From the NCBI GenBank assembly GCA_019239785.1, contig JAFAZM010000099.1, forward strand, positions 1 through 34,633: a stretch of DNA of 34,633 nt, read 5' to 3'. The notes below the pieces were generated by a model. The model was not told where the DNA came from. It saw only the letters and a program-made list of their open reading frames with translations, and made no database searches. A program made the translations under genes and the position numbers. Shown piece after piece: positions 6,631 to 13,497 of this stretch (positions are counted from its first letter, which is position 1; every line of letters starts with the position of its first letter). The DNA comes from Sphingomonadaceae bacterium. Lineage in GTDB: Bacteria > Pseudomonadota > Alphaproteobacteria > Sphingomonadales > Sphingomonadaceae.

Positions 6631-7379
6631 TGGCCACCTCCAAACCCAAATACCGCGAAGCCACCCATCCGCAGATTTCTGCGAACCAATTGGCGCAGTA
6701 TCTAACCGCGGGACCAGCGGCTCGCAAGAGAATAATTCGCGATGCGCGATATATCCCAACTGTCATCGTGGCACGCTATAAGTTGGCGCGCGAAGCAATT
6801 GTTAAGTGTTTGTGTGACCCGTTACAGAGTCCAACTACAATAGCTGCGGAGAAGATCAAGCTAGAGCAAAAGCTAGCTAAGCCGGGGAACTCTAGTTGGA
6901 CTAAAGATGATCTTGAATCGTCGGTGGCTGCTCTGAATCGCTATGCGGCCACGGTTGGCCAGACTCAACTGCCCAAGCTCGAATGTGCCGAGATTCCAGG
7001 GTCCGTCCCGGCGTTGGTTATTTCCGGCTTGCGAGTCAAAGTGACACCAGACGTGATCGTGAAGCAAAATCAGGGCACTGGCCAGAATCCAAAGGTCGGC
7101 GCCGTTGTGACGATGATCGCGAAGGGCGTGAACTCGACCAACACGCGCAAGGATCAAGCGCGCACGGCGGCCACCCTCATATGGATGTTTGCGCAGAAGC
7201 ATCTGGCAAATGCCGGCGATCCTGAGCGCAAGCTGTGCTTTTCGTACGACGTTTTCGATGGCGCATTGATACCGGCGCCCGGTAACTACCTGAATAGAAT
7301 CTCAAACATCGAAGCCGCCTGCTCCGAGATTCTCAGCGGATGGGCGAGCGCTTCCCCGCCGCCCGATTTCGACGGCTAG
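6630..7379 (+). CDS. Hypothetical protein, accessory island; possible nuclease-like core
   Basis: A 249-residue protein starting MATSKPKYREATHPQISANQ, with AGAGGAAG about ten bases upstream of the ATG. Two parts can be seen: an Arg/Lys-rich helical N-terminal half (AARKRIIRDARYIPTVIVAR) and a C-terminal domain with GLRVKVTPDVIV, then KVGAVVTMIAKG, then CFSYDVFDGALIPAP. The 'P-D ... VGAV..x.xK ... Y-D-V-F' order resembles compact beta-rich cores seen in some defence-associated or endonuclease-like proteins, but I cannot assign a family and the PD-(D/E)xK reading is weak. It is flanked by reverse-strand small genes and faces the phage-type gene convergently. Lower G+C than the flanking chromosome. 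Confidence 0.7.
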   Translation: MATSKPKYREATHPQISANQLAQYLTAGPAARKRIIRDARYIPTVIVARYKLAREAIVKCLCDPLQSPTTIAAEKIKLEQKLAKPGNSSWTKDDLESSVAALNRYAATVGQTQLPKLECAEIPGSVPALVISGLRVKVTPDVIVKQNQGTGQNPKVGAVVTMIAKGVNSTNTRKDQARTAATLIWMFAQKHLANAGDPERKLCFSYDVFDGALIPAPGNYLNRISNIEAACSEILSGWASASPPPDFDG

Positions 7380-7413
7380 GGGAATCGGACCGGCTTTTCC
7401 GCTGGCTTGCGCT

Positions 7414-8409
7414 TCATCTCTGCGGCCCTTCAATCTGAGCTGGCTGGTACATGCTAGCGATCCGGGCCGCCTCATCCTGTCCGCCCAGCAGGTGGGCCTT
7501 CGACAGCAGATATCTTGGGAATTTGAGGATTAAATACTCATGCCTGAACCAGCGCCGAAACTCCCCTAACGCCGCGTTCGGGTATGCCCACGCGGGCTGT
7601 GGATTGCTTGCCGCCTGAGGGTGCGACGGCGGGTAATAATGTGGAAATGTGATGCGCGGGCCATACAGGGCGTCGAACCCTTTGTCCCGCCAATGGTCGC
7701 CCCAACACCGGCCCACACTTATGTCGGGGATCGTCTTATCGTTCACGGCCAGGTTCGCGTTAATGAGATCGACGATCATGCCGCTGACTTCGTGGAAGAC
7801 GATGAAGTGACCATCCGGCGCGCTTGCTCGCAAGAGGGACACGCGTTCTTGAAAGTGCACCCAAGGATCAGGCCGGACGTAGTGAAGTGCATCGTAAATG
7901 AATTTCTGGAGCCCATAGCGGGCTAGGTTCCGGAAGTTACGGAGCGCCGTTTCGTTCGTCCGTTGCGCCTCGAAAGCGAAGTGCTCAATGATCGCGGTAC
8001 AGACCAAATCCGGATAGGCGTAGTGCGGCGAGCCGTCTGACATGATCTCGATGAACAAGCGCGGTTCGTCGTATCCATTTCGGCTGAGATAGTCCTTGAA
8101 GAACGCCATGCGCCCCGGCGGCGTTACGCCGCTCTGCTGCATTGCTTCCCATTCCTGAGTCAGTTCTTGGATCGTTGAGCGAGCCGCGCCCGCCATTGTC
8201 GCAAGGCCCCGCTGCGTCAGGTAGGGGATTCCATTTTCGAGGACGCCCATTTCGACGCCAGCGACGACGCGTTCCACCTCGATGCCGAGGTCAAGAACGC
8301 CTTGGCGGGGGGTGGCCGGAGTCCGGGCGATTTCGTTGGCCAAGCTCGTGAATCCTTTAGGAAATGTGGTGGCCGGAGTTAGCGCGGTTCCGAGCCGTTT
8401 AGTGCCCAA
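7414..8409 (-). CDS. Phage-type protein, possibly P63C/BstA-like
   Basis: Up to 331 residues. The N-terminal part has MGVLENGIPYLTQRGLATMA near residue 54, similar in layout to the 'VLEDG.R.LTQ.G' opening of phage P63C/KilA-N-like proteins. The C-terminal part reads ISVGRCWGDHWRDKGFDALY, YPPSHPQAASNPQ, YPNAALGEFRRWFR and KFPRYLLSK, a block that I associate with prophage proteins, possibly of the BstA abortive-infection kind. That link is from memory and needs a profile search. The longest frame begins at a TTG (8409) overlapping the upstream gene by 31 bases; another TTG at 8343, nine bases after AAAGGA, is an attractive alternative start. Likely cytoplasmic and DNA-interacting. Confidence 0.75.
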   Translation of the reverse strand: MGTKRLGTALTPATTFPKGFTSLANEIARTPATPRQGVLDLGIEVERVVAGVEMGVLENGIPYLTQRGLATMAGAARSTIQELTQEWEAMQQSGVTPPGRMAFFKDYLSRNGYDEPRLFIEIMSDGSPHYAYPDLVCTAIIEHFAFEAQRTNETALRNFRNLARYGLQKFIYDALHYVRPDPWVHFQERVSLLRASAPDGHFIVFHEVSGMIVDLINANLAVNDKTIPDISVGRCWGDHWRDKGFDALYGPRITFPHYYPPSHPQAASNPQPAWAYPNAALGEFRRWFRHEYLILKFPRYLLSKAHLLGGQDEAARIASMYQPAQIEGPQR

Positions 8410-8597
8410 ATGGGAAGATGCTCAAACCGCCCATCTGCGAAGGTAACTACATATCCGTGGACCGCCCCATCGTTGCCAACGTCTTCATCAATCGACCAGT
8501 CTTGTTCTTCCAGGTCCTCGACGGAGATGCCGAGCGCGCGCGCCACAGCTTCGGTTTGCTGGCGCTCCGCGCGCTCTTCGAGCTCCCTATTGCTCAT
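8379..8597 (-). CDS. Small acidic hypothetical protein, accessory island
   Basis: A 72-residue ORF starting at an ATG (8597) inside the end of the upstream 49-residue gene. The product has an N-terminal charged helix (SNRELEERAERQQTEAVARA), an acidic middle with LGISVEDLEEQDWSIDED, and a C-terminal beta part (HGYVVTFADGRFEHLP). No family recognised. Being acidic, short and overlapping its neighbours on both sides, it fits the kind of small accessory protein carried by phages and related elements. Probably co-transcribed with the P63C/BstA-like gene. Confidence 0.6.
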   Translation of the reverse strand: MSNRELEERAERQQTEAVARALGISVEDLEEQDWSIDEDVGNDGAVHGYVVTFADGRFEHLPIWALNGSEPR

Positions 8598-8736
8598 CGG
8601 ACTTCTCTACCGGCTTATGCTTCACCAGCTTCCCGACGGGCTCCCGGAAGCGTTCGGGATCGTCATCCGTCCCTAGCTCGCTGGCGGCCTGTTTGAACTT
8701 GTCCAGTTGACTCTTTCCGTCGCCGGAGTCTGTCAT
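8587..8736 (-). CDS. Short charged hypothetical protein, accessory island
   Basis: A 49-residue ORF, ATG at 8736, reading TDSGDGKSQLDKFKQAASEL, GTDDDPERFREPVGKLVK, and ending HKPVEKSDEQ. It overlaps the next gene by 11 bases and starts five bases from the divergent DUF3800 gene. The pattern of Lys/Asp-rich helix and 'DDPERF.E.VGKL.KHKPVEK' looks like a small phage-type protein; function unknown. A similar 3' end, encoding ALHKPVEKPE, occurs without a start codon at about 6359-6390, suggesting that the cassette has been copied or recombined. Confidence 0.6.
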   Translation of the reverse strand: MTDSGDGKSQLDKFKQAASELGTDDDPERFREPVGKLVKHKPVEKSDEQ

Positions 8737-8741
8737 AGCGA

Positions 8742-9506
8742 ATGTACCTCTGCTTCATCGACGAAAGCCAAACTCCCCCTAAGCCTGGCCAGCAAGGGCG
8801 TCCGCCCTATTTCGTCATCGCGGGCGTCATCATACACGAAGCTCAATGGCATGACATCTCCAGTGAGTTGAAAGCCCTTAAGGCTAAGCCGGAATTCAAC
8901 GTGAGGGGGGAGATCAAGTGGCGATATCTCGGCCCGACAAATGCCGATCCCGAAAACCCGTTCCTTCATCTCGATCAGGATGCGCGTAATCGCTTTAGGG
9001 AAGGGCTCTATGCCATTCTCACGCGCCGAAAGGCGGTAAAGATTATCTGCGGCGTGACCAGTGTCGCCGCCGCCTACGCGCTACCCTACGTCAACGAGGC
9101 TGAGGACCTGTACCTCTACACTTACAAGGGCGTCTCGGAGCGCTTCCAATATTTTCTTCAGGACATGGAAAGGACCGTCGGGAGCCGTCAGCTTGGCATC
9201 ATGGTCGCAGACCACAGGGGTAAGGCTCAAGATGAACGTCTGCGGTCCCGCCACCATGCCTTAGTCGACCAGAATGCACCGGTTTTCAGCACCTATGCCA
9301 ACTATATCGAGACGCTATTTTTGACGCCTTCGCATCACAGCGTGGGGATCCAGTTTGCTGACATGGTGGCCGGGGCGATTGGGCGGAAATTCAATTCGGA
9401 AGATGCCACCTATTTTGACAAGATAGAGCCGTCGTTCCGCCGTTCCGCAGGAGGCAATGTCGCGGGCTTCGGGATCGTAAAATTCCCGACGCAGGGATGG
9501 GTCTGA
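8742..9506 (+). CDS. DUF3800 protein (RNase H-like fold)
   Basis: A 254-residue protein beginning MYLCFIDESQTP, the diagnostic DUF3800 N-terminal strand with the metal-binding Asp (D7) and Glu (E8). Further conserved acidic positions are seen in RGEIKW (E57), IMVADHRGK (D157) and GIQFADMVAGAIGR (D207). DUF3800 proteins have an RNase H/retroviral-integrase-like fold and are often found in phages, mobile elements and defence islands; the substrate is unknown. The ATG at 8742 is the family's normal start. The start is only five bases from the divergent 49-residue gene, so both promoters must overlap coding sequence or lie within it. No partner nuclease or helicase is adjacent. Confidence 0.88.
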   Translation: MYLCFIDESQTPPKPGQQGRPPYFVIAGVIIHEAQWHDISSELKALKAKPEFNVRGEIKWRYLGPTNADPENPFLHLDQDARNRFREGLYAILTRRKAVKIICGVTSVAAAYALPYVNEAEDLYLYTYKGVSERFQYFLQDMERTVGSRQLGIMVADHRGKAQDERLRSRHHALVDQNAPVFSTYANYIETLFLTPSHHSVGIQFADMVAGAIGRKFNSEDATYFDKIEPSFRRSAGGNVAGFGIVKFPTQGWV

Positions 9507-9948
9507 GGAAAGCCACCGGGTGGACCGTTGCCGGCCCGTGATGCGATTTCGACGCATCCCCGGTGTGCCCGATATATAAGCGAATCTAGCTAGAATCACA
9601 AGGTCTCCCGCGCCTGTGCGGCTTTGTGAGCCAGCGTTGATTTCCCTTGGGATTTCTCCCTTTCACGACATCATGCGTGGTTGCATCGTCTATTCAGGCT
9701 ATTCCGGTAGGGCGTTCGGCTGGATGTTTCCCATTGTGGGGCTCGCCATGTTTCTTCCCTTCATTGAATTCTGCCCACGCTGCCGCCGGCTGAGCTGGCG
9801 CGAGAAGGGCGCGAACATTTTGTGGATTGGCTCTCATTGCCATGAGCTGGCTGGGGATCGGGGTGGCTCGGGGCGCAATCGCTGAACCTGTAGTGCTCCC
9901 GCTCTCCGCGCTGGCGCAGTTGCAGGCGATCCGCCAGACTACCACCCA
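9507..9948. other. Gene-free stretch at the right edge of the accessory island
   Basis: No convincing gene is seen. The stretch changes from island-like composition (AT-richer, with the palindrome TCTAGCTAGA at 9585-9594 and the pair ATGCG/CGCAT at 9541-9557) to chromosome-like composition after about 9780. An open frame at 9616-9885 encodes a Cys-containing peptide (FCPRCRR) but has no SD signal and unusual composition, so I do not call it. The 3' part may hold the promoter of the Lgt-like gene and may be the scar of the island's insertion. Confidence 0.5.
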
Positions 9949-10674
9949 ATGCCCCTCCACATCCCCACCAACCCGAACCTGCACATCGTCTTCGACCTCC
10001 TCGCCTGGGGCTCGGCCGCCGCGCTCGCCGCCTTCCTCTATCGCTGGCGGCTGCGCGAGCAGGCGGAAATCGCGACGCGGACCGGGGGCCTCTACGTCGT
10101 CGCGCTTGCGATCGGTGCGATCGCCGGGGCCTGGGCGTTCGGCTCCTGGAACACCGCGCTCAGCGCCGTCCCGCATCCGTCGCACTCCATCGCCGGCGCG
10201 CTCGCCGGCGGGATCATCGCGGTCGAGCTCTATAAGCTCGCGCGCGGAATCCGCGGCTCGACCGGAGCGATCTGGGCCGGGCCGCTGGCGCTGGGCATTG
10301 CGATCGGGCGGCTCGGCTGCCTGTTCGCGGGACTCGGCGATGAGACCTACGGCGTGCCGGCTTCCGTGCCCTGGGCGGTCGAGCTCGGCGACGGCGTCCC
10401 GCGCCATCCGGTGCAGCTCTACGAGAGCCTGGCGATGCTTGCCTTCCTCGCTGCCTACCTCGTTGCGCTCGGCCATCGCGCCGCCTGGACGCGGACCCGC
10501 GCCTTCTACCTGTTCGTGCTCTGCTACGCCGCGCAACGCTTCTGCTGGGAGTTCCTGAAGCCCTATCCGCGCCTGCTCGGCCCGCTCGACGTCTTCCAGC
10601 TCCTCGCGCTGGCGATGATCCTCTACGCGCTCGCCTTCGATGCGCGGGCGGGACGGACCGGCGAACTCACTTAG
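9949..10674 (+). CDS. Lgt-like (prolipoprotein diacylglyceryl transferase family) membrane protein
   Basis: A 241-residue polytopic membrane protein with about seven spans. It carries Lgt-type motifs: HSIAGALAGG (residues 79-88), GRLGCLFAGLGDETYG (120-135, cf. the Lgt signature G-R-x-G-N-F) and RHPVQLYES (152-160). Lgt transfers diacylglycerol from phosphatidylglycerol to the lipobox cysteine of exported proteins. This one is divergent: the signature Asn is Cys here and the active-site 'HGG' of typical Lgt is replaced by 'SIAGALAGG', so it is more likely a paralogue with a changed donor or acceptor than the housekeeping enzyme. No SD precedes the ATG. Downstream a radical SAM gene of lipid-type family once probably followed directly (see findings). 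Confidence 0.85.
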   Translation: MPLHIPTNPNLHIVFDLLAWGSAAALAAFLYRWRLREQAEIATRTGGLYVVALAIGAIAGAWAFGSWNTALSAVPHPSHSIAGALAGGIIAVELYKLARGIRGSTGAIWAGPLALGIAIGRLGCLFAGLGDETYGVPASVPWAVELGDGVPRHPVQLYESLAMLAFLAAYLVALGHRAAWTRTRAFYLFVLCYAAQRFCWEFLKPYPRLLGPLDVFQLLALAMILYALAFDARAGRTGELT

Positions 10675-10697
10675 AGTGACGTCCGTTAAACTTGACC

Positions 10698-10814
10698 CGC
10701 TCATCCTGAGTAGCCGGTGAGCCTGTCGAACCGGCGTATCGAAGGACGCACCGAATCCGAGCGGGTCCTTCGATACGGGCCTTCGCCAAGCTCAGTCCCT
10801 ACTCAGGATGAGCG
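10698..10814. repeat. Palindromic intergenic repeat, type B copy 2
   Basis: Outer arms CGCTCATCCTGAGTAG (10698-10713) and CTACTCAGGATGAGCG (10799-10814) are perfect 16-bp reverse complements. Inner blocks (gtatcgaaggac near 10736 and gtccttcgatac near 10765) are also complementary. The words 'cctgagta', 'gcctgtcgaa' and 'cgccaagctcag' relate it to the element at 3073-3156. It sits just 3' of the Lgt-like gene, at one end of the segment that separates this gene from the radical SAM gene. Confidence 0.8.
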
Positions 10815-10885
10815 ATATGGCTCGCATTGAGCGCGCGCCGCTCCAGCCTTTGCGCAACTGCGTGAGGCATCGGCCCCGCGAAGGT

Positions 10886-11896
10886 TCAGCTCCCGCAACC
10901 TTCGGCGGCACCGCAGGGGAGCCAGACCTCGATCACGCCGGGGGCCGCGCGGCCGGAGCGGCCGGACAGGTCCTGGAGCCGCGGCGGCTGATGTCCCGGT
11001 ACGGCCTGCGCGATAATGCCCGCCGTGAACAGCGCTCCCGCCCGGTCCTCGGCGCGATAATAGCGCACGCCGATCGCGGACTGCTGCGCGAACCGGCGCG
11101 CATCGCCGCCATGGGTCTGGACGACGTTCTCGATGCCGGGAACGGGGACGTCCTGCCGCTGCAGCGCCTCGCGCAAAGTCGTGGCGAGCGCGCGCTGATC
11201 CTCGCCGTAGATCTGGATGTAGACGCGGCCGGGCCTGGCGGACGGGTCGAGCGCATCTCCGCGCACCGGATCTCCTGACGGGGGCGGCGCGGCGACGGTT
11301 ACGCCCGAGGCTGGCGGCGCGAGGGCTTCGCTGATCTGCCGGCCCTGCGCGCGCTGGGCCGCATCCGTGCTCGCCAGCAATTGTTGCCCCTCGTCGCTTG
11401 CAGTCTGGAAGACGTCGGCCACCGCAAGGTCGCTTTCGCGGGCCCGCCTCAGCGCGCCGAGCACGCGCAGCGCCACGAGCCGCGCCCGATCGTCGGCCGG
11501 CAGCGCGAAATAGGGGATCAAAGGGGTCATCTGGGTAATGTCCGCGCGCTGCTCGGCGAGGATGCGTTGGGCGGCGGCGTTGCGCTCGGTCTCAGCCTTC
11601 AGGCGCGCCGTTTCGGCCTGCGTCCAGGCGACGCCGATCTGGCCGACCAGCCAGATGACGAAGGGAATGACGATGACGGTGAGGATCGTGGTCGCCATCG
11701 CGCGATCCTGCAGCATCCCGCGCCAACGGAATGGCGGCGGCGCATCCCTCGCCTCCAGCTCGCGCCGCATCTCGGCGCGTATCTCTTCCTCTTTTCTTAT
11801 CTCCTCGCGGCGGGCGTCGCTGACGGCGAATGCCGGAGCGGCATCCGCCGCAGCTTCGTCTCGTTGCGATGCCGCCGGAACCCCATCCTCTTCCAT
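10886..11896 (-). CDS. Membrane-anchored protein with coiled coil and C-terminal SPOR/LytR_C-like region; unknown function
   Basis: I choose the ATG at 11896, eight bases after GGGAGG, over a GTG at 11926. The 336-residue product has a charged N-terminal coiled coil (residues 26-50), one membrane span (about 67-88, TILTVIVIPFVIWLVGQI), a second helical stretch rich in Ala/Glu (91-125), and a C-terminal domain beginning RVYIQIYGEDQRALATTLRE. That last domain alternates strands and helices like the small SPOR or LytR_C envelope domains, but I cannot place it. The protein would face the cytoplasm with its N-terminus and the periplasm with the rest. The gene lies reversed between the Lgt-like and radical SAM genes and appears to interrupt their operon. 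Confidence 0.75.
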   Translation of the reverse strand: MEEDGVPAASQRDEAAADAAPAFAVSDARREEIRKEEEIRAEMRRELEARDAPPPFRWRGMLQDRAMATTILTVIVIPFVIWLVGQIGVAWTQAETARLKAETERNAAAQRILAEQRADITQMTPLIPYFALPADDRARLVALRVLGALRRARESDLAVADVFQTASDEGQQLLASTDAAQRAQGRQISEALAPPASGVTVAAPPPSGDPVRGDALDPSARPGRVYIQIYGEDQRALATTLREALQRQDVPVPGIENVVQTHGGDARRFAQQSAIGVRYYRAEDRAGALFTAGIIAQAVPGHQPPRLQDLSGRSGRAAPGVIEVWLPCGAAEGCGS

Positions 11897-11987
11897 GCCC
11901 AGACCTCCCGCTTCGGGGCCGCCCACCTGCCGCTGCTTCCCACGTCTTTCGCGGCGAAGCCGGCGCCGGCATTATATTGAAGATTTA

Positions 11988-12081
11988 CGGACGCGGCGAC
12001 CCGGCTGCCGCTTTGCGCTTCTCGCGCCCTTCATGATCCTTTATGCCTTGCTCCACGATGCACGCGCGCGCCGATCCCGTC
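11988..12081 (+). pseudogene. Remnant of an Lgt-like 3' end
   Basis: In the frame containing the ATG at 12033, the sequence encodes ALLAPFMILYALLHDARA, which matches QLLALAMILYALAFDARA from the C-terminus of the Lgt-like protein (encoded near 10600-10653) at 13 of 18 positions. Nothing recognisable as the rest of the gene lies upstream. It is best read as the trailing end of an ancestral lgt-like gene whose 3' end overlapped the start of the radical SAM gene, left behind by insertion or recombination. The frame runs on past the radical SAM start. Confidence 0.55.
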
Positions 12082-13497
12082 CTCTCCGACCTGGCGCGCA
12101 AGAGCGTCCCCTGGATCTTCTACGGCCAGACCACGAGCCTTTGCGAGACCTGCTGGGAGCTGGTCCCGGCCAAGATCATCGGCCAGGAGGGCAGGGTCTA
12201 TTACCAGAAGCGCTGCCCCGAGCATGGCGTCTCCAAGACCCTGATCGAGGAGGATGCCGATTACTGGCTGAACATAAGGCGCTGGCTGAAGCCCGGCGAC
12301 CGGCCCCTGTTCAACGCCAGCCGCACCGAGCGCGGCTGCCCCTGGGATTGCGGCCTCTGTCCCGACCACGAGCAGCATAGCTGCCTCGCGATCGTCGAGA
12401 TCAACGACGCCTGCAATTTGAGCTGCCCAGTCTGCTTCGCCGACAGCGCGGTGGGAAAGGGGGGGCACAAGAGCCTCGCCGAGGTGGAGGCGATGCTCGA
12501 CGCGGTGGTGAAGGCGGAAGGCGAGCCGGATCTCGTCCAGCTCTCGGGCGGCGAGCCGACCATCCATCCCGAGTTCTGGGAGATCGTCGCCGCGGCGCGC
12601 GCGCGGCCGATCCGCCACATCATGGTCAACACCAACGGCGTGCGCATCGCCCAGGAGGATGGGTTCGCCGAACGGCTGAAGGCGGTCGGGATCGGCTTCG
12701 AAGTCTATCTCCAGTTCGATTCGCTGAGCGACGACGCCTTGCTGGAGCTGCGCGGCGCCAGGCTCGGCCGCATCCGTCGCCAGGCGCTGGAGCGGCTCGA
12801 GGCGGCGGGGGTCTCGACCACTTTGGTCTGCGCGGTCCGCCAGGGCGTCAACGACCATGAATGCGCAGCGATCGTCGAGTTCGCCCTGCGCTATTCCTGC
12901 GTGCGCGGCGTCGTCTTCCAGCCGGTCCAGGATGCCGGCCGCAACGAGGGGTTCGACCCCGCCGTCCATCGCGCCACCCTCTCGGGCCTCCGCCGCAACA
13001 TCGCATCGGGCGGCGTGTTCGAGGCCTCGGACCTGGTCCCACTGCCGTGCAACCCGGACCAGATCTGCATCGGCTACGGCATCCGCGCGGGCGCGAGCGT
13101 GGTGCCGGTCACCCGGCTGATGAAGCGCGAGGAGATCGTCTCGACCGCGCCCAACACGATCAGCTTCGAGCGCGATCCGGCGCTGAAGGCGCGGATCTTC
13201 GACCTGCTCTCGCTTTCCACCGTCGAGAATAATGGTGAGAGCCGGCTCGCGAGTCTGTTCTGCTGCCTGCCCGGCATCGAGGCGCCGGCCAGCCTCGGCT
13301 ACAAGGACACGTTCAAGGTCGCGATCATCCAGTTCCTCGACCGGTTCAATTTCGACCTGGGCACGGTCAAGCGCTCCTGCATCCATTTCGCGACCACGGA
13401 CGGCCGGCTGATCCCGTTCGACACCTACAACAATTTCTACCGGCCGGGGGCGCCGGGGGCGGCGAAGCTCGCCGAGAAAGGGGGCGTGGGGGCATGA
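12058..13497 (+). CDS. Radical SAM enzyme of the MJ0619 / tetraether lipid synthase (Tes) type
   Basis: Counting from the ATG at 12058 (another ATG at 12043 is possible), the 479-residue protein has a zinc-ribbon- or rubredoxin-like N-terminus, SLCETCWELVPAKI (C29, C32) with KRCPEHG (C53); a second motif GCPWDCGLCPDH (C94-x3-C98-x2-C101); and the radical SAM motif CNLSCPVCFAD (C119-x3-C123-x2-C126), then LSGGEPTIHP. The double CX3CX2C arrangement with 'CPEHG' is the layout of the archaeal MJ0619/Tes enzymes that join lipid chains by C-C bonds. The substrate here is inferred from family and neighbours only. Its stop overlaps the next gene (ATGA), tying it to the three small membrane proteins. 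Confidence 0.88.
   Translation: MHARADPVLSDLARKSVPWIFYGQTTSLCETCWELVPAKIIGQEGRVYYQKRCPEHGVSKTLIEEDADYWLNIRRWLKPGDRPLFNASRTERGCPWDCGLCPDHEQHSCLAIVEINDACNLSCPVCFADSAVGKGGHKSLAEVEAMLDAVVKAEGEPDLVQLSGGEPTIHPEFWEIVAAARARPIRHIMVNTNGVRIAQEDGFAERLKAVGIGFEVYLQFDSLSDDALLELRGARLGRIRRQALERLEAAGVSTTLVCAVRQGVNDHECAAIVEFALRYSCVRGVVFQPVQDAGRNEGFDPAVHRATLSGLRRNIASGGVFEASDLVPLPCNPDQICIGYGIRAGASVVPVTRLMKREEIVSTAPNTISFERDPALKARIFDLLSLSTVENNGESRLASLFCCLPGIEAPASLGYKDTFKVAIIQFLDRFNFDLGTVKRSCIHFATTDGRLIPFDTYNNFYRPGAPGAAKLAEKGGVGA

Noticed and set aside
9616..9885. 89-residue forward open frame with CPRC
   Set aside because: No SD, no family, composition unlike a gene, and the frame spans the boundary where composition changes.
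9949..10674. Housekeeping lgt
   Set aside because: Key signature positions differ (Asn to Cys, HGG missing), so I keep it as Lgt-like without the gene symbol.
9694..10704. 336-residue reverse open frame
   Set aside because: Antisense to the Lgt-like gene, which has clear family motifs; composition is shadow-like.
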